Shown one piece after another: positions 1-7,720 of a stretch of 64,000 nucleotides of DNA. Both the position numbers and the translations under genes were made by a program. Within the stretch, counting starts at the first letter, position 1, and every line of letters begins with the position of its first letter. The stretch spans positions 372,001 through 436,000 of the forward strand of contig NZ_JALPVJ010000001.1 in assembly GCF_023544445.1 (NCBI RefSeq). The letters are read 5' to 3'. The notes under the pieces are model-generated. The model saw only the letters and a list, made by a program, of their open reading frames with translations. It did not search any database and was not told the origin of the DNA. This DNA is from Actinoplanes sp. M2I2 (GTDB lineage: Bacteria; Actinomycetota; Actinomycetes; Mycobacteriales; Micromonosporaceae).

Positions 1-515
1 GCCCAGACGACCATCGGGTCGTCGGCGTTGGCGACCACGGCCACGTCGGGGTGGCCGGCCAGCGCGGTGCGCCACATCTGCGCCATCATCGCGACCTCTT
101 TGGCCCGGTCGAGCTGGTCGCGCGACAGGTTGAGCAGGGCCACCACGCGCGGGTTGGTCTCGTCGATCACCCGGGCCAGGTAGTGCTCGTCGACCTCGAG
201 CACCGCGAACGGCGTGGCGCCCGCCTTGGCCAGGGCCGAGGTGTGCCCGGTGGGCATGTTGGCGCCGAAGGAGTTGGTGGCCACCGGACCGAGCACCCCG
301 AGCGCGGCCGCCGCGAGCCGGGTGGTGGTCGTCTTGCCGTTGGTGCCGGAGACGAGGGCGATCGCCCGGCCGGAGGCCAGGTGGCTCAGCAGCTCCGGAT
401 CGATCTTGAGGCCGATCCAGCCGCCGATGACCGAGCCGTCGCCGCGTCCCGCAGCCCTCGAGAGCGCGGCCGCGGTCTTCGACACGGAGGTCGCGACCTT
501 GGCGCGCAGGGGCAT
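1..515 (-). CDS. murT: MurT-type Mur ligase (lipid II isoglutaminyl synthase subunit), partial
   Basis: Reads leftward from ATG at 515 and runs off the window edge, leaving 171 residues. Near residue 57 it has the Mur-ligase P-loop GTNGKTTTTR, then a VLEVDEHYL segment and NLSRDQLDR, a combination typical of the MurT/DUF1727 branch rather than MurC-F. In this family MurT works with the glutaminase GatD to amidate the D-Glu carboxylate of lipid II; gatD would be expected just beyond the left edge. The zinc-ribbon insertion and C-terminal domain are not in view. It is divergent from the NlpC/P60 gene. Confidence 0.88.
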   Translation of the reverse strand, partial: MPLRAKVATSVSKTAAALSRAAGRGDGSVIGGWIGLKIDPELLSHLASGRAIALVSGTNGKTTTTRLAAAALGVLGPVATNSFGANMPTGHTSALAKAGATPFAVLEVDEHYLARVIDETNPRVVALLNLSRDQLDRAKEVAMMAQMWRTALAGHPDVAVVANADDPMVVW

Positions 516-929
516 TTTCCCGTCCGTCACGGCGACGAGGGTACCGGAACAGGAGGTTACGTCGAGTTGCCGAGAGTCCGATTTCAGCTTCCGGTCCCGA
601 TGACGTCGCTGAGGCATCGAGCTCAGCCATTCGGCGGAAGCCATTTTGGCCGGTGGGAAAGGTTTAAGCAGCGGAAGAGTGAATGGCGGGGCGCCATCAC
701 CCAAATGGTGGTGAGGATTTATGTGTTCTGATTCACCCGTAACCTTAGACGTTGAGTGATTCGCCGGTCACCGGTCGTCATGGCATTTATCTCCTGCTAG
801 TAACAAACCGGACAGCCGCCTTCATGCCAAATACGGTGAGTGACGGAATCAATCCAGGCACGTCCTTCGAATTTCAGGTAGCAAGGTCTGGCCGGCGGCG
901 CCCGCTGCCCGACTCGCGACGACCTGGTT
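516..929. other. Divergent intergenic region, no gene seen
   Basis: About 410 bases between murT and the riboswitch. Reading frames here are short and lack family motifs or coding bias. It must hold the promoters for murT (leftward) and for the riboswitch-controlled gene (rightward). It is locally AT-richer around 640-740 and 790-870, but I could not pick a convincing -35/-10 pair. Confidence 0.5.
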
Positions 930-1146
930 CACGCCGAGCCCTGCCCCGGGCCGGTCGACGCGACCACCCGAGCACCACGTACCACCACACAGGCACCAGG
1001 GGGCAGGGACGGGGGACCCAACTGCGGTCCGCTCCGCGCCACCCGCTCCGGTGGCGAACACGGAGAAGGCCTTGGGGTGAAGTTGCCGAAAGGCGACCGG
1101 GCACACCTTCCCGCCCGAACCCGACAGCTAACCTCGCAGGCGTGCC
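930..1146 (+). promoter_or_regulatory. c-di-AMP (ydaO/yuaA) riboswitch
   Basis: Conserved ydaO blocks are visible in order: GGGGACCCAAC near 1013, CTTGGGGTGAAG near 1071, a CCGAAAGGCG hairpin, and CCGACAGCTAACCTCGCAGG ending at 1140. P1 can pair CACGCC (930-935) with GGCGTG (1139-1144), and CCCTGCCCC (939-947) pairs with GGGGCAGGG (1000-1008). The class binds c-di-AMP and in actinobacteria often precedes cell-wall hydrolase genes, as here. The 3' strand of P1 directly abuts the GGAGGG ribosome-binding site (1147-1152), so control of translation initiation is possible. Confidence 0.9.
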
Positions 1147-1163
1147 GGAGGGATATCACTACC

Positions 1164-1988
1164 GTGCGCGAACTCAGTTCGAGCCGTGGCCGCCGCATGC
1201 GCGGCGCCGGCACCGTCGCCCTGTCTCTGGGTATCTGCCTCTGCGCCGGCCAGTTGGTCGGCGTGTCGCCCGCCAGCGCTGCCGCCGCCGCTCCCATCAC
1301 GGCGGCCGCTGTCTCGGCGAAGGTCAAGCCCGTCGTCACGACCAAGTTCTCCACCCGCAAGGTCAAGTACGGCGCCAAGGTCAAGGTGACCGCGAAGTAC
1401 ATCAACCCGACCAACGGCAAGGTGGTCACGTCCGGCACGGTGCGCCTGCAGGCGTACCGCAAGGGCAAGTGGGTCAACCAGGCCACAAAGAACCTGGGTA
1501 AGAGCGGCTCGGTGGCGCTCACCATGGCCCCGAAGGTCAGCGGTTACCTCAGGGCCGTCTACGCCGGTTCGGCCAAGTTCACCTCGCTGGCCGGTGGCAA
1601 GACGTACGTGAGCGTCACGCCGAAGGTCAGCGCGGCCAGCGGCAACAAGATCATCAACGAGGCGCGCAAGCACGTCGGCTCGCTGTACAAGTTCGGCGCG
1701 GCCGGGCCTTCGCGTTTCGACTGCTCCGGCTACACGATGTACGTCTACCGCAAGACCACCGGCAAGAAGCTGCCGCACAAGGCCAACTCGCAGCAGAAGT
1801 ACGGCAAGGCGGTCGCCAAGGGCAGCAAGCAGATCGGCGACCTGGTCGTCTTCCGCAACGGCTCGTACGGCTACCACGCCGGCATCTACGCCGGCAGCGG
1901 TTACATGTACGACTCCCCGCACACCGGTGCGCGGGTGTCCAAGCGCAAGATGATCGGCTCCAACTACGTGGTCCGTCGCCTGGCCTGA
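1164..1988 (+). CDS. Secreted NlpC/P60 peptidoglycan endopeptidase
   Basis: The GTG at 1164 is chosen because GGAGGG lies 11 bases upstream and the riboswitch ends just before it; a GTG at 1077 would lie inside the riboswitch. The 274-residue product has a basic N-terminus, a hydrophobic stretch and an Ala-rich cleavage region (signal peptide, about 1-40), then a Lys-rich beta-sandwich-like domain (about 50-150), then NlpC/P60. The catalytic triad is C187 in RFDCSGYT, H238 in GYHAGIY and probably H253 in SPHTGARV. The family cleaves peptide stems (D-gamma-Glu-DAP bonds). Expression is expected to follow c-di-AMP levels. Confidence 0.93.
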   Translation: MRELSSSRGRRMRGAGTVALSLGICLCAGQLVGVSPASAAAAAPITAAAVSAKVKPVVTTKFSTRKVKYGAKVKVTAKYINPTNGKVVTSGTVRLQAYRKGKWVNQATKNLGKSGSVALTMAPKVSGYLRAVYAGSAKFTSLAGGKTYVSVTPKVSAASGNKIINEARKHVGSLYKFGAAGPSRFDCSGYTMYVYRKTTGKKLPHKANSQQKYGKAVAKGSKQIGDLVVFRNGSYGYHAGIYAGSGYMYDSPHTGARVSKRKMIGSNYVVRRLA

Positions 1989-2013
1989 CAGCCGGCAGGG
2001 ATCAGGACTCAGC

Positions 2014-2040
2014 GGGGCGCGACCGGTTCGGTCGCGCCCC
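2014..2040 (+). terminator. Hairpin terminator after the NlpC/P60 gene
   Basis: Perfect 10-bp stem GGGGCGCGAC (2014-2023) with GTCGCGCCCC (2031-2040) and a 7-nt loop, 26 bases after the stop codon. It has no clear U-tract, but the stem is very stable. Confidence 0.8.
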
Positions 2041-2069
2041 ACTGTCGTTCTCAAGCTGGACCGTTCTCA

Positions 2070-2104
2070 GGGCTCGACCGTTCGCCGGTCGGGCCCTTCT
2101 TCTT
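2070..2104 (+). terminator. Second intrinsic terminator with T-rich tail
   Basis: An 11-bp stem (GGGCTCGACCG at 2070-2080 with CGGTCGGGCCC at 2086-2096, one G-T pair) is followed by TTCTTCTTT. With the hairpin just upstream it makes a double terminator that insulates the division cluster from riboswitch-driven transcription. Confidence 0.85.
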
Positions 2105-2390
2105 TGTCCGGGTACGGCCGCACCTGCCCGGGGCCGCCAGCGGCGCCGTCCACCACGGGCTCCCGGTCCCTCCACCATCCGCTGCCCGGCCCTCCACTTT
2201 CCTCCCCGGAGGGGGTTGACACGTTTCCTTGGCGCGAGGTTTGGGCGTGTTCGTCCGGGTTCTTGAGGGGCGTTGGAGAGGATGTCGGAAACCGGACGGG
2301 GTTGATCATGCTTTCCCGCTCCACTCCTGGCCCACCTCGCTGAGCTGGGATTTTAGGTGCGAGCAACCTTCGTGACCCCGTCCATTCCGC
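2105..2390. other. Intergenic region upstream of mraZ, no gene seen
   Basis: About 285 bases with no plausible gene. A TTGACA occurs at 2216-2221, but no -10 lies at the right distance. Transcription of the cluster more likely starts from the promoter at 2391-2418. Confidence 0.45.
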
Positions 2391-2430
2391 TTGCGAGTGG
2401 AGGGAAGTGGAGTAGAGTGGAGCGCAGTGG
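2391..2430 (+). promoter_or_regulatory. mra promoter overlapped by four MraZ boxes
   Basis: AGTGG repeats exactly four times at 10-bp spacing, starting at 2396, 2406, 2416 and 2426 (the first three are AGTGGAG). MraZ binds direct repeats with this helical spacing upstream of its own gene. A candidate promoter TTGCGA (2391-2396), 16-bp spacer, TAGAGT (2413-2418) lies inside the boxes, so bound MraZ should block RNA polymerase, giving autorepression of the cluster. Confidence 0.82.
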
Positions 2431-2519
2431 CAGGGCCGATGGAGAACCTCACCTGAGGGGCCTGCCGGCCCGGGTTGACAGGCGGACCGCGAACCGCCCA
2501 GGGGCAGGGGGTGGCGCCG

Positions 2520-2951
2520 ATGTTTCTCGGCACACACACCCCACGCCTCGATGACAAGGGTCGGCTGATCCTTCCGGCGAAGTTCCGCGATGAGCTGGCG
2601 GGAGGTGTCGTGATCACCAAGGGGCAGGAACGCTGCTTGTACGTGTTCCCGATGCCGGAGTTCCAGCGCATCGCCGGTCAGCTGCGCGAGGCGCCGGTCA
2701 CCAACAAGGCGGCCCGGGCTTACGGCCGGGTCTTCTTCGCCAGCGCGCACGACGAGATCCCGGACAAGCAGGGGCGGGTCACCATCCCGATCCACCTGCG
2801 GGGCTATGCCGGTCTCGACCGTGAGCTCGTGGTGATCGGGGCGAGCACCCGCGTGGAGATCTGGGACAAGCAGTCCTGGGAGGACTACCTCGCGGCGAGC
2901 GAGGACGAGTTCGCCGACATCGAGGAGGGGGTGTTGCCCGGCGGACTGTGA
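2520..2951 (+). CDS. mraZ: Transcriptional regulator MraZ
   Basis: 143 residues, the usual family length, starting at the ATG of [15 protein letters not shown]; the in-frame ATG/GTG-type start 45 bases upstream would add a tail not found in the family. Two AbrB-like SpoVT domains are visible: [13 protein letters not shown] (about 10-22) and [13 protein letters not shown] (about 83-95). MraZ forms a ring-like oligomer and represses the division cluster through the four AGTGG boxes upstream. First gene of the cluster; 276 bases separate it from rsmH. Confidence 0.96.
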   Translation: MFLGTHTPRLDDKGRLILPAKFRDELAGGVVITKGQERCLYVFPMPEFQRIAGQLREAPVTNKAARAYGRVFFASAHDEIPDKQGRVTIPIHLRGYAGLDRELVVIGASTRVEIWDKQSWEDYLAASEDEFADIEEGVLPGGL

Positions 2952-3028
2952 GGCGTGGCACTCGGCTGGGCCCGCGAAGGCCCGGACGTCACCCTTCCCG
3001 TACTGCGAGATCTCCAGCCGCTCCCGCA

Positions 3029-3054
3029 CCTGGCGCCTCTTCCCCGGCGCCAGG
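3029..3054 (+). other. Stem-loop in the mraZ-rsmH gap
   Basis: Perfect 9-bp stem CCTGGCGCC/GGCGCCAGG with an 8-nt loop, in a 276-base gap where the rest of the cluster has almost no gaps. There is no U-tract. It may be an mRNA processing or attenuation structure; the rest of the gap shows nothing else. Confidence 0.5.
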
Positions 3055-3227
3055 CGCGTGTCCGGCCAAGGGCGCGCCCGATGGCAACGGGCACGAGCGG
3101 ATGGGGATCTGGCGGTACGGACTGGCGTCCGGGAGCTGCGGAACGGTGACGGACGCGGCGGTGTGAAGCGAACAATCGGCAGGTCGGTGCCGGTGCGGGG
3201 CGCGCGTGACAGCGAGTGGGGGTCGAC

Positions 3228-4286
3228 ATGGGGGAGCATCGCGGCACGCATGTGCCGGTGCTGCTCGAGCGTTGCCTCGAGCTGCTCGCCCCGGCGCTCC
3301 AGCTGCCGGGCGCGGTGCACGTCGACTTCACGCTGGGCCTGGGCGGTCATGCCGAGGCTGTCCTCGAGCGGTTTCCCGAGGTCGTCCTGATCGGACTCGA
3401 TCGCGACACCGAGGCATTGACCCACGCCCGGCACCGTCTCGCCCGGTTCGCCGGCCGTACGCACCTGGTGCACGCGGTCTACGACGAGCTGCCGCGGGTG
3501 CTCGAGGAGCTCGACCGGCCGGCGATCCACAGCGGACTGTTCGATCTGGGCGTCTCCTCGCTGCAGCTCGACGAGGCCGACCGCGGTTTCGCGTACGCCC
3601 AGGACGCTCCGCTCGACATGCGGATGGACCAGACGTCCGGCTTCACGGCCGAGCAGGTCGTCAACGAGTACGAGCCGGGCGAGCTGGTGCGCATCCTGCG
3701 CGTGTACGGCGAGGAGAAGTTCGCGACGCGGGTCGTCTCGTCGATCGTGCGCGAGCGTCAGAAGGGCCGGATCACCTCGACGTCGCGGCTCGCCGACCTG
3801 GTCAAGGAGTCGATCCCGGCCGCCGCGCGGCGAACGGGTGGAAATCCCGCAAAAAGAACGTTTCAAGCGTTACGTATTGAGGTAAATGGCGAACTCGCCG
3901 CGCTCGAGGCCGCCCTGCCGGCGGCTTTGGACGCGTTGGCGCCGAAAGGGCGCCTTGTGGTGATGAGCTACCAATCTTTGGAGGACCGGATCGTCAAGCG
4001 CGCCCTCGCCGCGAGGGCACGCAGCACCGGGCCGGTCGACCTGCCGGTCGAGCTGCCCGGGACGGGCCCGACGCTGCGGCTGCTGACAAGGGGGTCGGAG
4101 CCGGCCGGCGAGCAGGAGGTCGCGGACAACCCGCGGGCGGCTTCGGTGAAGCTGCGCGCGGTCGAGCGCCTCGATCAGGACGGTACGACCGGGGCCGCCC
4201 GCGAACGGCCCCGAATGTCTACAACGCACGGGGGACAAGGGCGGTTACGCCCGGGGGAACGGGAAGAGGGGGAGGGAAAAGCATGA
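3228..4286 (+). CDS. rsmH: 16S rRNA (cytosine1402-N4)-methyltransferase RsmH
   Basis: Methylates C1402 of 16S rRNA using SAM. The ATG at 3228 is preferred over the GTG at 3216 because GGGGG sits 6-10 bases before it and the protein then begins [16 protein letters not shown]. It has the SAM-binding DFTLGLGGH (about 33-41), the [13 protein letters not shown] motif, [15 protein letters not shown], and the C-terminal [13 protein letters not shown]. 352 residues; the last ~50 are a Gly/Arg-rich tail longer than in most homologues. The stop overlaps the next ATG by 4 bases (ATGA), so translation is coupled. Confidence 0.95.
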   Translation: MGEHRGTHVPVLLERCLELLAPALQLPGAVHVDFTLGLGGHAEAVLERFPEVVLIGLDRDTEALTHARHRLARFAGRTHLVHAVYDELPRVLEELDRPAIHSGLFDLGVSSLQLDEADRGFAYAQDAPLDMRMDQTSGFTAEQVVNEYEPGELVRILRVYGEEKFATRVVSSIVRERQKGRITSTSRLADLVKESIPAAARRTGGNPAKRTFQALRIEVNGELAALEAALPAALDALAPKGRLVVMSYQSLEDRIVKRALAARARSTGPVDLPVELPGTGPTLRLLTRGSEPAGEQEVADNPRAASVKLRAVERLDQDGTTGAARERPRMSTTHGGQGRLRPGEREEGEGKA

Positions 4287-5299
4287 GCGAGCGCAGCCAG
4301 GCGCCGCGGTCGGGGGGCCGGACCGCGGCGCAGCGTGAGGCCGGACGGCGTGACACGACAGGCATGAGCCGCGATGCGGACGCTCCGGGAAGTGCCGCCC
4401 GGGGGGCGCGGCGCTTCGCCGGTGGCGAGGGGGACGGCGGGCCGCGCCGGTCCGACACGCGCCGATCAGGGATGCGGGGCGACGACCGGACGGCCCGCGA
4501 CGCGGGCCCGGAGCGGGGCGAGCCGCGCCCGGCGCGTGCCCGCGCCGCCAAGACCGACGGTGTGCGGGCCAAGGCGCGTGACACCGAGGGTGTGCGGGCC
4601 AAGGCGCGTGACACCGAGGGTGTGCGGGCCAAGGCGCGTGACATCGAGGGTGTGCGGGCCAAGGCCCGTGACGCCGCTGGTGTGCGGGCTGAGGCGCGGG
4701 ACGCCGTACGGGGCAAGCGGACCGCGACGGCCGGGGCGCTCGGTGGCCGTGGCCGGGGCGCGGCGGGCCGCAAGGTGGAGGCTCCGGTCGACGGGGCCGC
4801 CGCGCTGCAGATCGAGATCACGCCCGAGCCGCTGCGGGCGACCGACGCGGCCGCCGGTCCGCGCCTGCGGGTCGCGCCGCCGCCGCCGATCAGCCGGGGA
4901 CCGCGCGCGCCGTTCGTGGCGTCGATGATCGGCGTGGTGATCGTCGGGGTGCTGGGCATCCTGCTGATCAACACGAAGACCAACGAGAACTCGTTCCGCA
5001 TCACCGACCTGCAGAAGCAGAACACCGCCCTGGAGAACCAGCGGCAGGATCTGGACAACCAGCTGGTCGAGGCGTCCAGCATCGGCAATCTGGACGCCGC
5101 GGCGCGCCGCCTCGGGCTGGTCAAGGCCGCCCCGGACGACGTGGCCCAGATCCGGCTGCCCGACGGAAAGATCATCAACTTCCGCGGGCCGGCCACCGGC
5201 AAGCGCTCACCGACCGCGCAGGACGCGATCGGTGAGGTTGCGCCGATCACCGACAAGGGTGCGGAGAACGTGACGCCGGCCGACGGCGCCGGGCGGTAG
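4283..5299 (+). CDS. ftsL: FtsL/DivIC-like septal membrane protein with long basic N-terminal tail
   Basis: 338 residues with a single membrane segment (about 213-233, [19 protein letters not shown]) followed by a predicted coiled coil rich in Leu/Gln ([18 protein letters not shown]), the layout of FtsL, which links FtsQ/DivIC to FtsI. The position between rsmH and ftsI supports this. Unusual: the cytoplasmic part is over 200 residues, Arg/Gly/Ala-rich and probably disordered, and contains five 10-residue repeats ([10 protein letters not shown] type). Typical FtsL proteins are 100-200 residues. Assignment to FtsL rests on position and topology, not strong sequence identity. Confidence 0.8.
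   Translation: MSERSQAPRSGGRTAAQREAGRRDTTGMSRDADAPGSAARGARRFAGGEGDGGPRRSDTRRSGMRGDDRTARDAGPERGEPRPARARAAKTDGVRAKARDTEGVRAKARDTEGVRAKARDIEGVRAKARDAAGVRAEARDAVRGKRTATAGALGGRGRGAAGRKVEAPVDGAAALQIEITPEPLRATDAAAGPRLRVAPPPPISRGPRAPFVASMIGVVIVGVLGILLINTKTNENSFRITDLQKQNTALENQRQDLDNQLVEASSIGNLDAAARRLGLVKAAPDDVAQIRLPDGKIINFRGPATGKRSPTAQDAIGEVAPITDKGAENVTPADGAGR
4561..4710 (+). repeat. Five 30-bp in-frame tandem repeats in ftsL
   Basis: Units start at 4561, 4591, 4621, 4651 and 4681. The first two are identical, the third differs at one base, and the last two are more diverged. Each encodes a variant of [10 protein letters not shown]. The polarity (identical to diverged) is typical of expansion by slippage. 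Confidence 0.95.
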
Positions 5300-5305
5300 A
5301 GCACC

Positions 5306-7636
5306 ATGCCGCCGCGAAACGACGACACTCCACCGCGCCGGGGCGCTCAGCCCCGGCGCGGCACGTCTCGTGACCTGCCCGACGAGGGCGAGGCGACGAC
5401 CGGCCGGGCGAGCCGCGGGTTCGGCGGCATCGGCGACGCGCGGGCCTACACCCCGCGCGGCCGCACCGTGGCCGAGCGCGACCAGCGCACCCGGTCGCCC
5501 CGGGCCGGCCGTACCTCCGACCCGTTCCGCCCGGCGCTGCAGGTGCTCGACGGCGGTCAGCCGCCCCGCCGCGGACGTCAGACGGTGGAACGGGAGACGC
5601 CGGCCCCGCCCCCGGCCGAGCCGGCGAAGAAGGCCAGGCCCGAGAAGAGGCAGCCGCCCCGCAGCCGCCGGCCCGAGCCGGAGTTCGACGACGACGACGA
5701 GATCGCCCGTCCCGTCCGCCGGGGTGGGCGCACCGTCGCCGACCGTGGGCGCGGCCGGACGACCGCGAAGCCGGCCCGGCCGGGTCGCGTCACGGCCTCA
5801 CCCCGTACGCCCGGGAAGGCCGGAGCCCGGCGGACCGTGACCGGACCGCGGGTCGACCGGGCCGTGCGCGCGGTCGCACCCGAACCGCCCAAGCTGGCCA
5901 ACGGCATCCGGCGGCTGCGGATCGGCGCCGTCATCGCGCTGTCGCTGTTCATGATGATCGGCGTCCGCCTGGTGATCCTGCAGGTCGCCTCGTCCCCCGA
6001 GGACGCCAAGCGACTGGTCGAGCTCCGGGAGAGCCGGCTGGCCGAGGTGCGGCTGCCCGCGCCTCGGGGCAGCATCCTGGACCGGGACGGCACGGTGCTG
6101 GCCCACAGCGTGAAGGCGCGCTTCGTCGGCGCCGACCCGGAACTGGTCAAGGACCCGGTGGGGACGGCGGCCCTCCTGTCGCCGCTCATCGGGGTGCCGC
6201 AGTCCAAGCTGATCCCGCTCATGAAGCCGCACAAGCAGCCGGGTGGCAGCCAGTCGCGGTTCGAGTTCCTCGCCCAGGGCGTGGACATCTCGACCGGTGA
6301 CCGGATCCTCGCGATGAAGCTCGACGGCATCGTGGTCAAGGAGGACGAACGGCGCGATGTGCCGAACGCCGACCTGGCCGCCAACCTGATCGGCTGGACC
6401 GGCGCCGACAACTCCGGTCTGGAGGGTCTCGAGGCAGGGTACGACTCGCTGCTGCGTGGCACCGACGGCGAGCGGCAGTTCGAGATCGGCAAGGGCGACC
6501 TGAACCGGCCCATCCCGGGCGGGTTCCAGAAGTCGGTCGAACCGCAGCCGGGCACCTCGCTCCAGCTCACCATCGACGGTGACCTGCAGTACGAGGTGCA
6601 GCGCATCCTGGCCGAGCAGAGCAAGAAGACCAAGGCGACGATGGCCGGCGCCGTGGTGATCGACGTCCGGACCGGTGAGGTGCTGGCCCAGGCCAGCTAT
6701 CCGGCCTACAACGCCGCGAAGCCGCTGGACTACGAGCCGACCGAGCGGGACGACGCGCCGAGCAGCATCGTGGCCGACCCCGGATCGATCCACAAGGCGT
6801 TCATCTTCGGCGCGGCCCTGCAGGAGGGGTTGATCAAGCCGGACTCGACGCTGGCGATCGGCCCGGCGCTGGAGCGTGGCGGCTACCGCTTCCAGGACAG
6901 CCACATGCAGCCCAAGGGCACCAAGATGACGATCCCGGGGCTGCTGGCGTACTCGTCCAACGTGGGCACGATCCTGATCGCCGACATGCTGGGCAAGCAG
7001 AGGGTCTACGAGTATCAGCAGAAGTTCGGGCTGGGCAAGGCGACCAACGAGGGCATGCAGGGTGAGGCCGAAGGCAAGATCCTCACGCCGGACGAGTGGA
7101 GCGGCTCGGCGTCGGGCTCGGTGCCGATCGGCATGAGCGTGGACGCCACGCTGATCCAGATGGCGGCCGGCTACTCCGCGATCGCCAACGACGGGGAGTA
7201 CATCCAGCCGCACCTGATCAAGTCGATGATCTCGGGCAAGACCGGCGCGGTGACCCCCGCCGCCGAGCCTGCCCGGCACCGGGTACTGGACCCGAAAGTG
7301 GCGTCCGACCTGCGCACCATGATGGAAGCCGTGGTCGACAACGACGGCGCCACGGGCACTCAGGCCGCGGTGGCCGGCTATCGGGTGGCGGGCAAGACCG
7401 GCACGGGCAAGCGGCTGATCGACGGGCAGTACACGAGCGCCAACTACGGCTCGTTCATCGGCATGGCTCCGGCCGAGAACCCGCGGTACGTCATCGCGGT
7501 GTCGGCCGACGTGCCCAAGGGCACCGGCGGCGACGTGGCCGCCCCGGCGTTCGCCAAGATGATGTCGTTCGCGCTGCTCCACTACCGGGTGCCGCCGTCC
7601 AGCACGCCGGCGCCCAAGTTCAAGATCCACCCGTGA
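5306..7636 (+). CDS. ftsI: Septal peptidoglycan transpeptidase FtsI (class B PBP)
   Basis: D,D-transpeptidase of the divisome, partner of FtsW. 776 residues: a long Arg/Pro-rich cytoplasmic tail (1-195), one membrane segment (about 204-226, IALSLFMMIGVRLVIL), the PBP dimerisation domain beginning PAPRGSILDRDG, and the transpeptidase domain. The active-site motifs are S494-x-x-K497 (in DPGSIHK), S550-S-N552 and K697-T-G699. SIHK replaces the commoner STFK/SVMK, but the catalytic residues are kept. It starts 7 bases after the ftsL stop. Like ftsL it has an extended basic tail, about 150 residues longer than in E. coli. Confidence 0.95.
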   Translation: MPPRNDDTPPRRGAQPRRGTSRDLPDEGEATTGRASRGFGGIGDARAYTPRGRTVAERDQRTRSPRAGRTSDPFRPALQVLDGGQPPRRGRQTVERETPAPPPAEPAKKARPEKRQPPRSRRPEPEFDDDDEIARPVRRGGRTVADRGRGRTTAKPARPGRVTASPRTPGKAGARRTVTGPRVDRAVRAVAPEPPKLANGIRRLRIGAVIALSLFMMIGVRLVILQVASSPEDAKRLVELRESRLAEVRLPAPRGSILDRDGTVLAHSVKARFVGADPELVKDPVGTAALLSPLIGVPQSKLIPLMKPHKQPGGSQSRFEFLAQGVDISTGDRILAMKLDGIVVKEDERRDVPNADLAANLIGWTGADNSGLEGLEAGYDSLLRGTDGERQFEIGKGDLNRPIPGGFQKSVEPQPGTSLQLTIDGDLQYEVQRILAEQSKKTKATMAGAVVIDVRTGEVLAQASYPAYNAAKPLDYEPTERDDAPSSIVADPGSIHKAFIFGAALQEGLIKPDSTLAIGPALERGGYRFQDSHMQPKGTKMTIPGLLAYSSNVGTILIADMLGKQRVYEYQQKFGLGKATNEGMQGEAEGKILTPDEWSGSASGSVPIGMSVDATLIQMAAGYSAIANDGEYIQPHLIKSMISGKTGAVTPAAEPARHRVLDPKVASDLRTMMEAVVDNDGATGTQAAVAGYRVAGKTGTGKRLIDGQYTSANYGSFIGMAPAENPRYVIAVSADVPKGTGGDVAAPAFAKMMSFALLHYRVPPSSTPAPKFKIHP

Positions 7637-7706
7637 CCGGGCCGACGGCGCCGACCACGGATCCGGGTGGCCGCATGGCGTTTTTCGCGGGGCGCCGGGT
7701 ACGGGG

Positions 7707-7720
7707 TAGGGTCTGACGCC
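7707..7720 (+). promoter_or_regulatory. Possible internal leaderless promoter for murE
   Basis: TAGGGT (7707-7712) fits the actinobacterial -10 pattern TANNNT and lies 8 bases before the GTG start of murE, the spacing seen for leaderless transcripts. No Shine-Dalgarno sequence precedes that GTG. It falls in the only sizeable gap (84 bases) of this part of the cluster. Confidence 0.5.

Noticed and set aside
2216..2244. TTGACA-based promoter for mraZ
   Set aside because: No -10 element at 16-18 bp; the promoter overlapping the MraZ boxes fits better.
6776..6796. Possible inactive FtsI because of SIHK instead of STFK
   Set aside because: The SxxK serine and lysine, SSN and KTG are all present, so the enzyme should be active.
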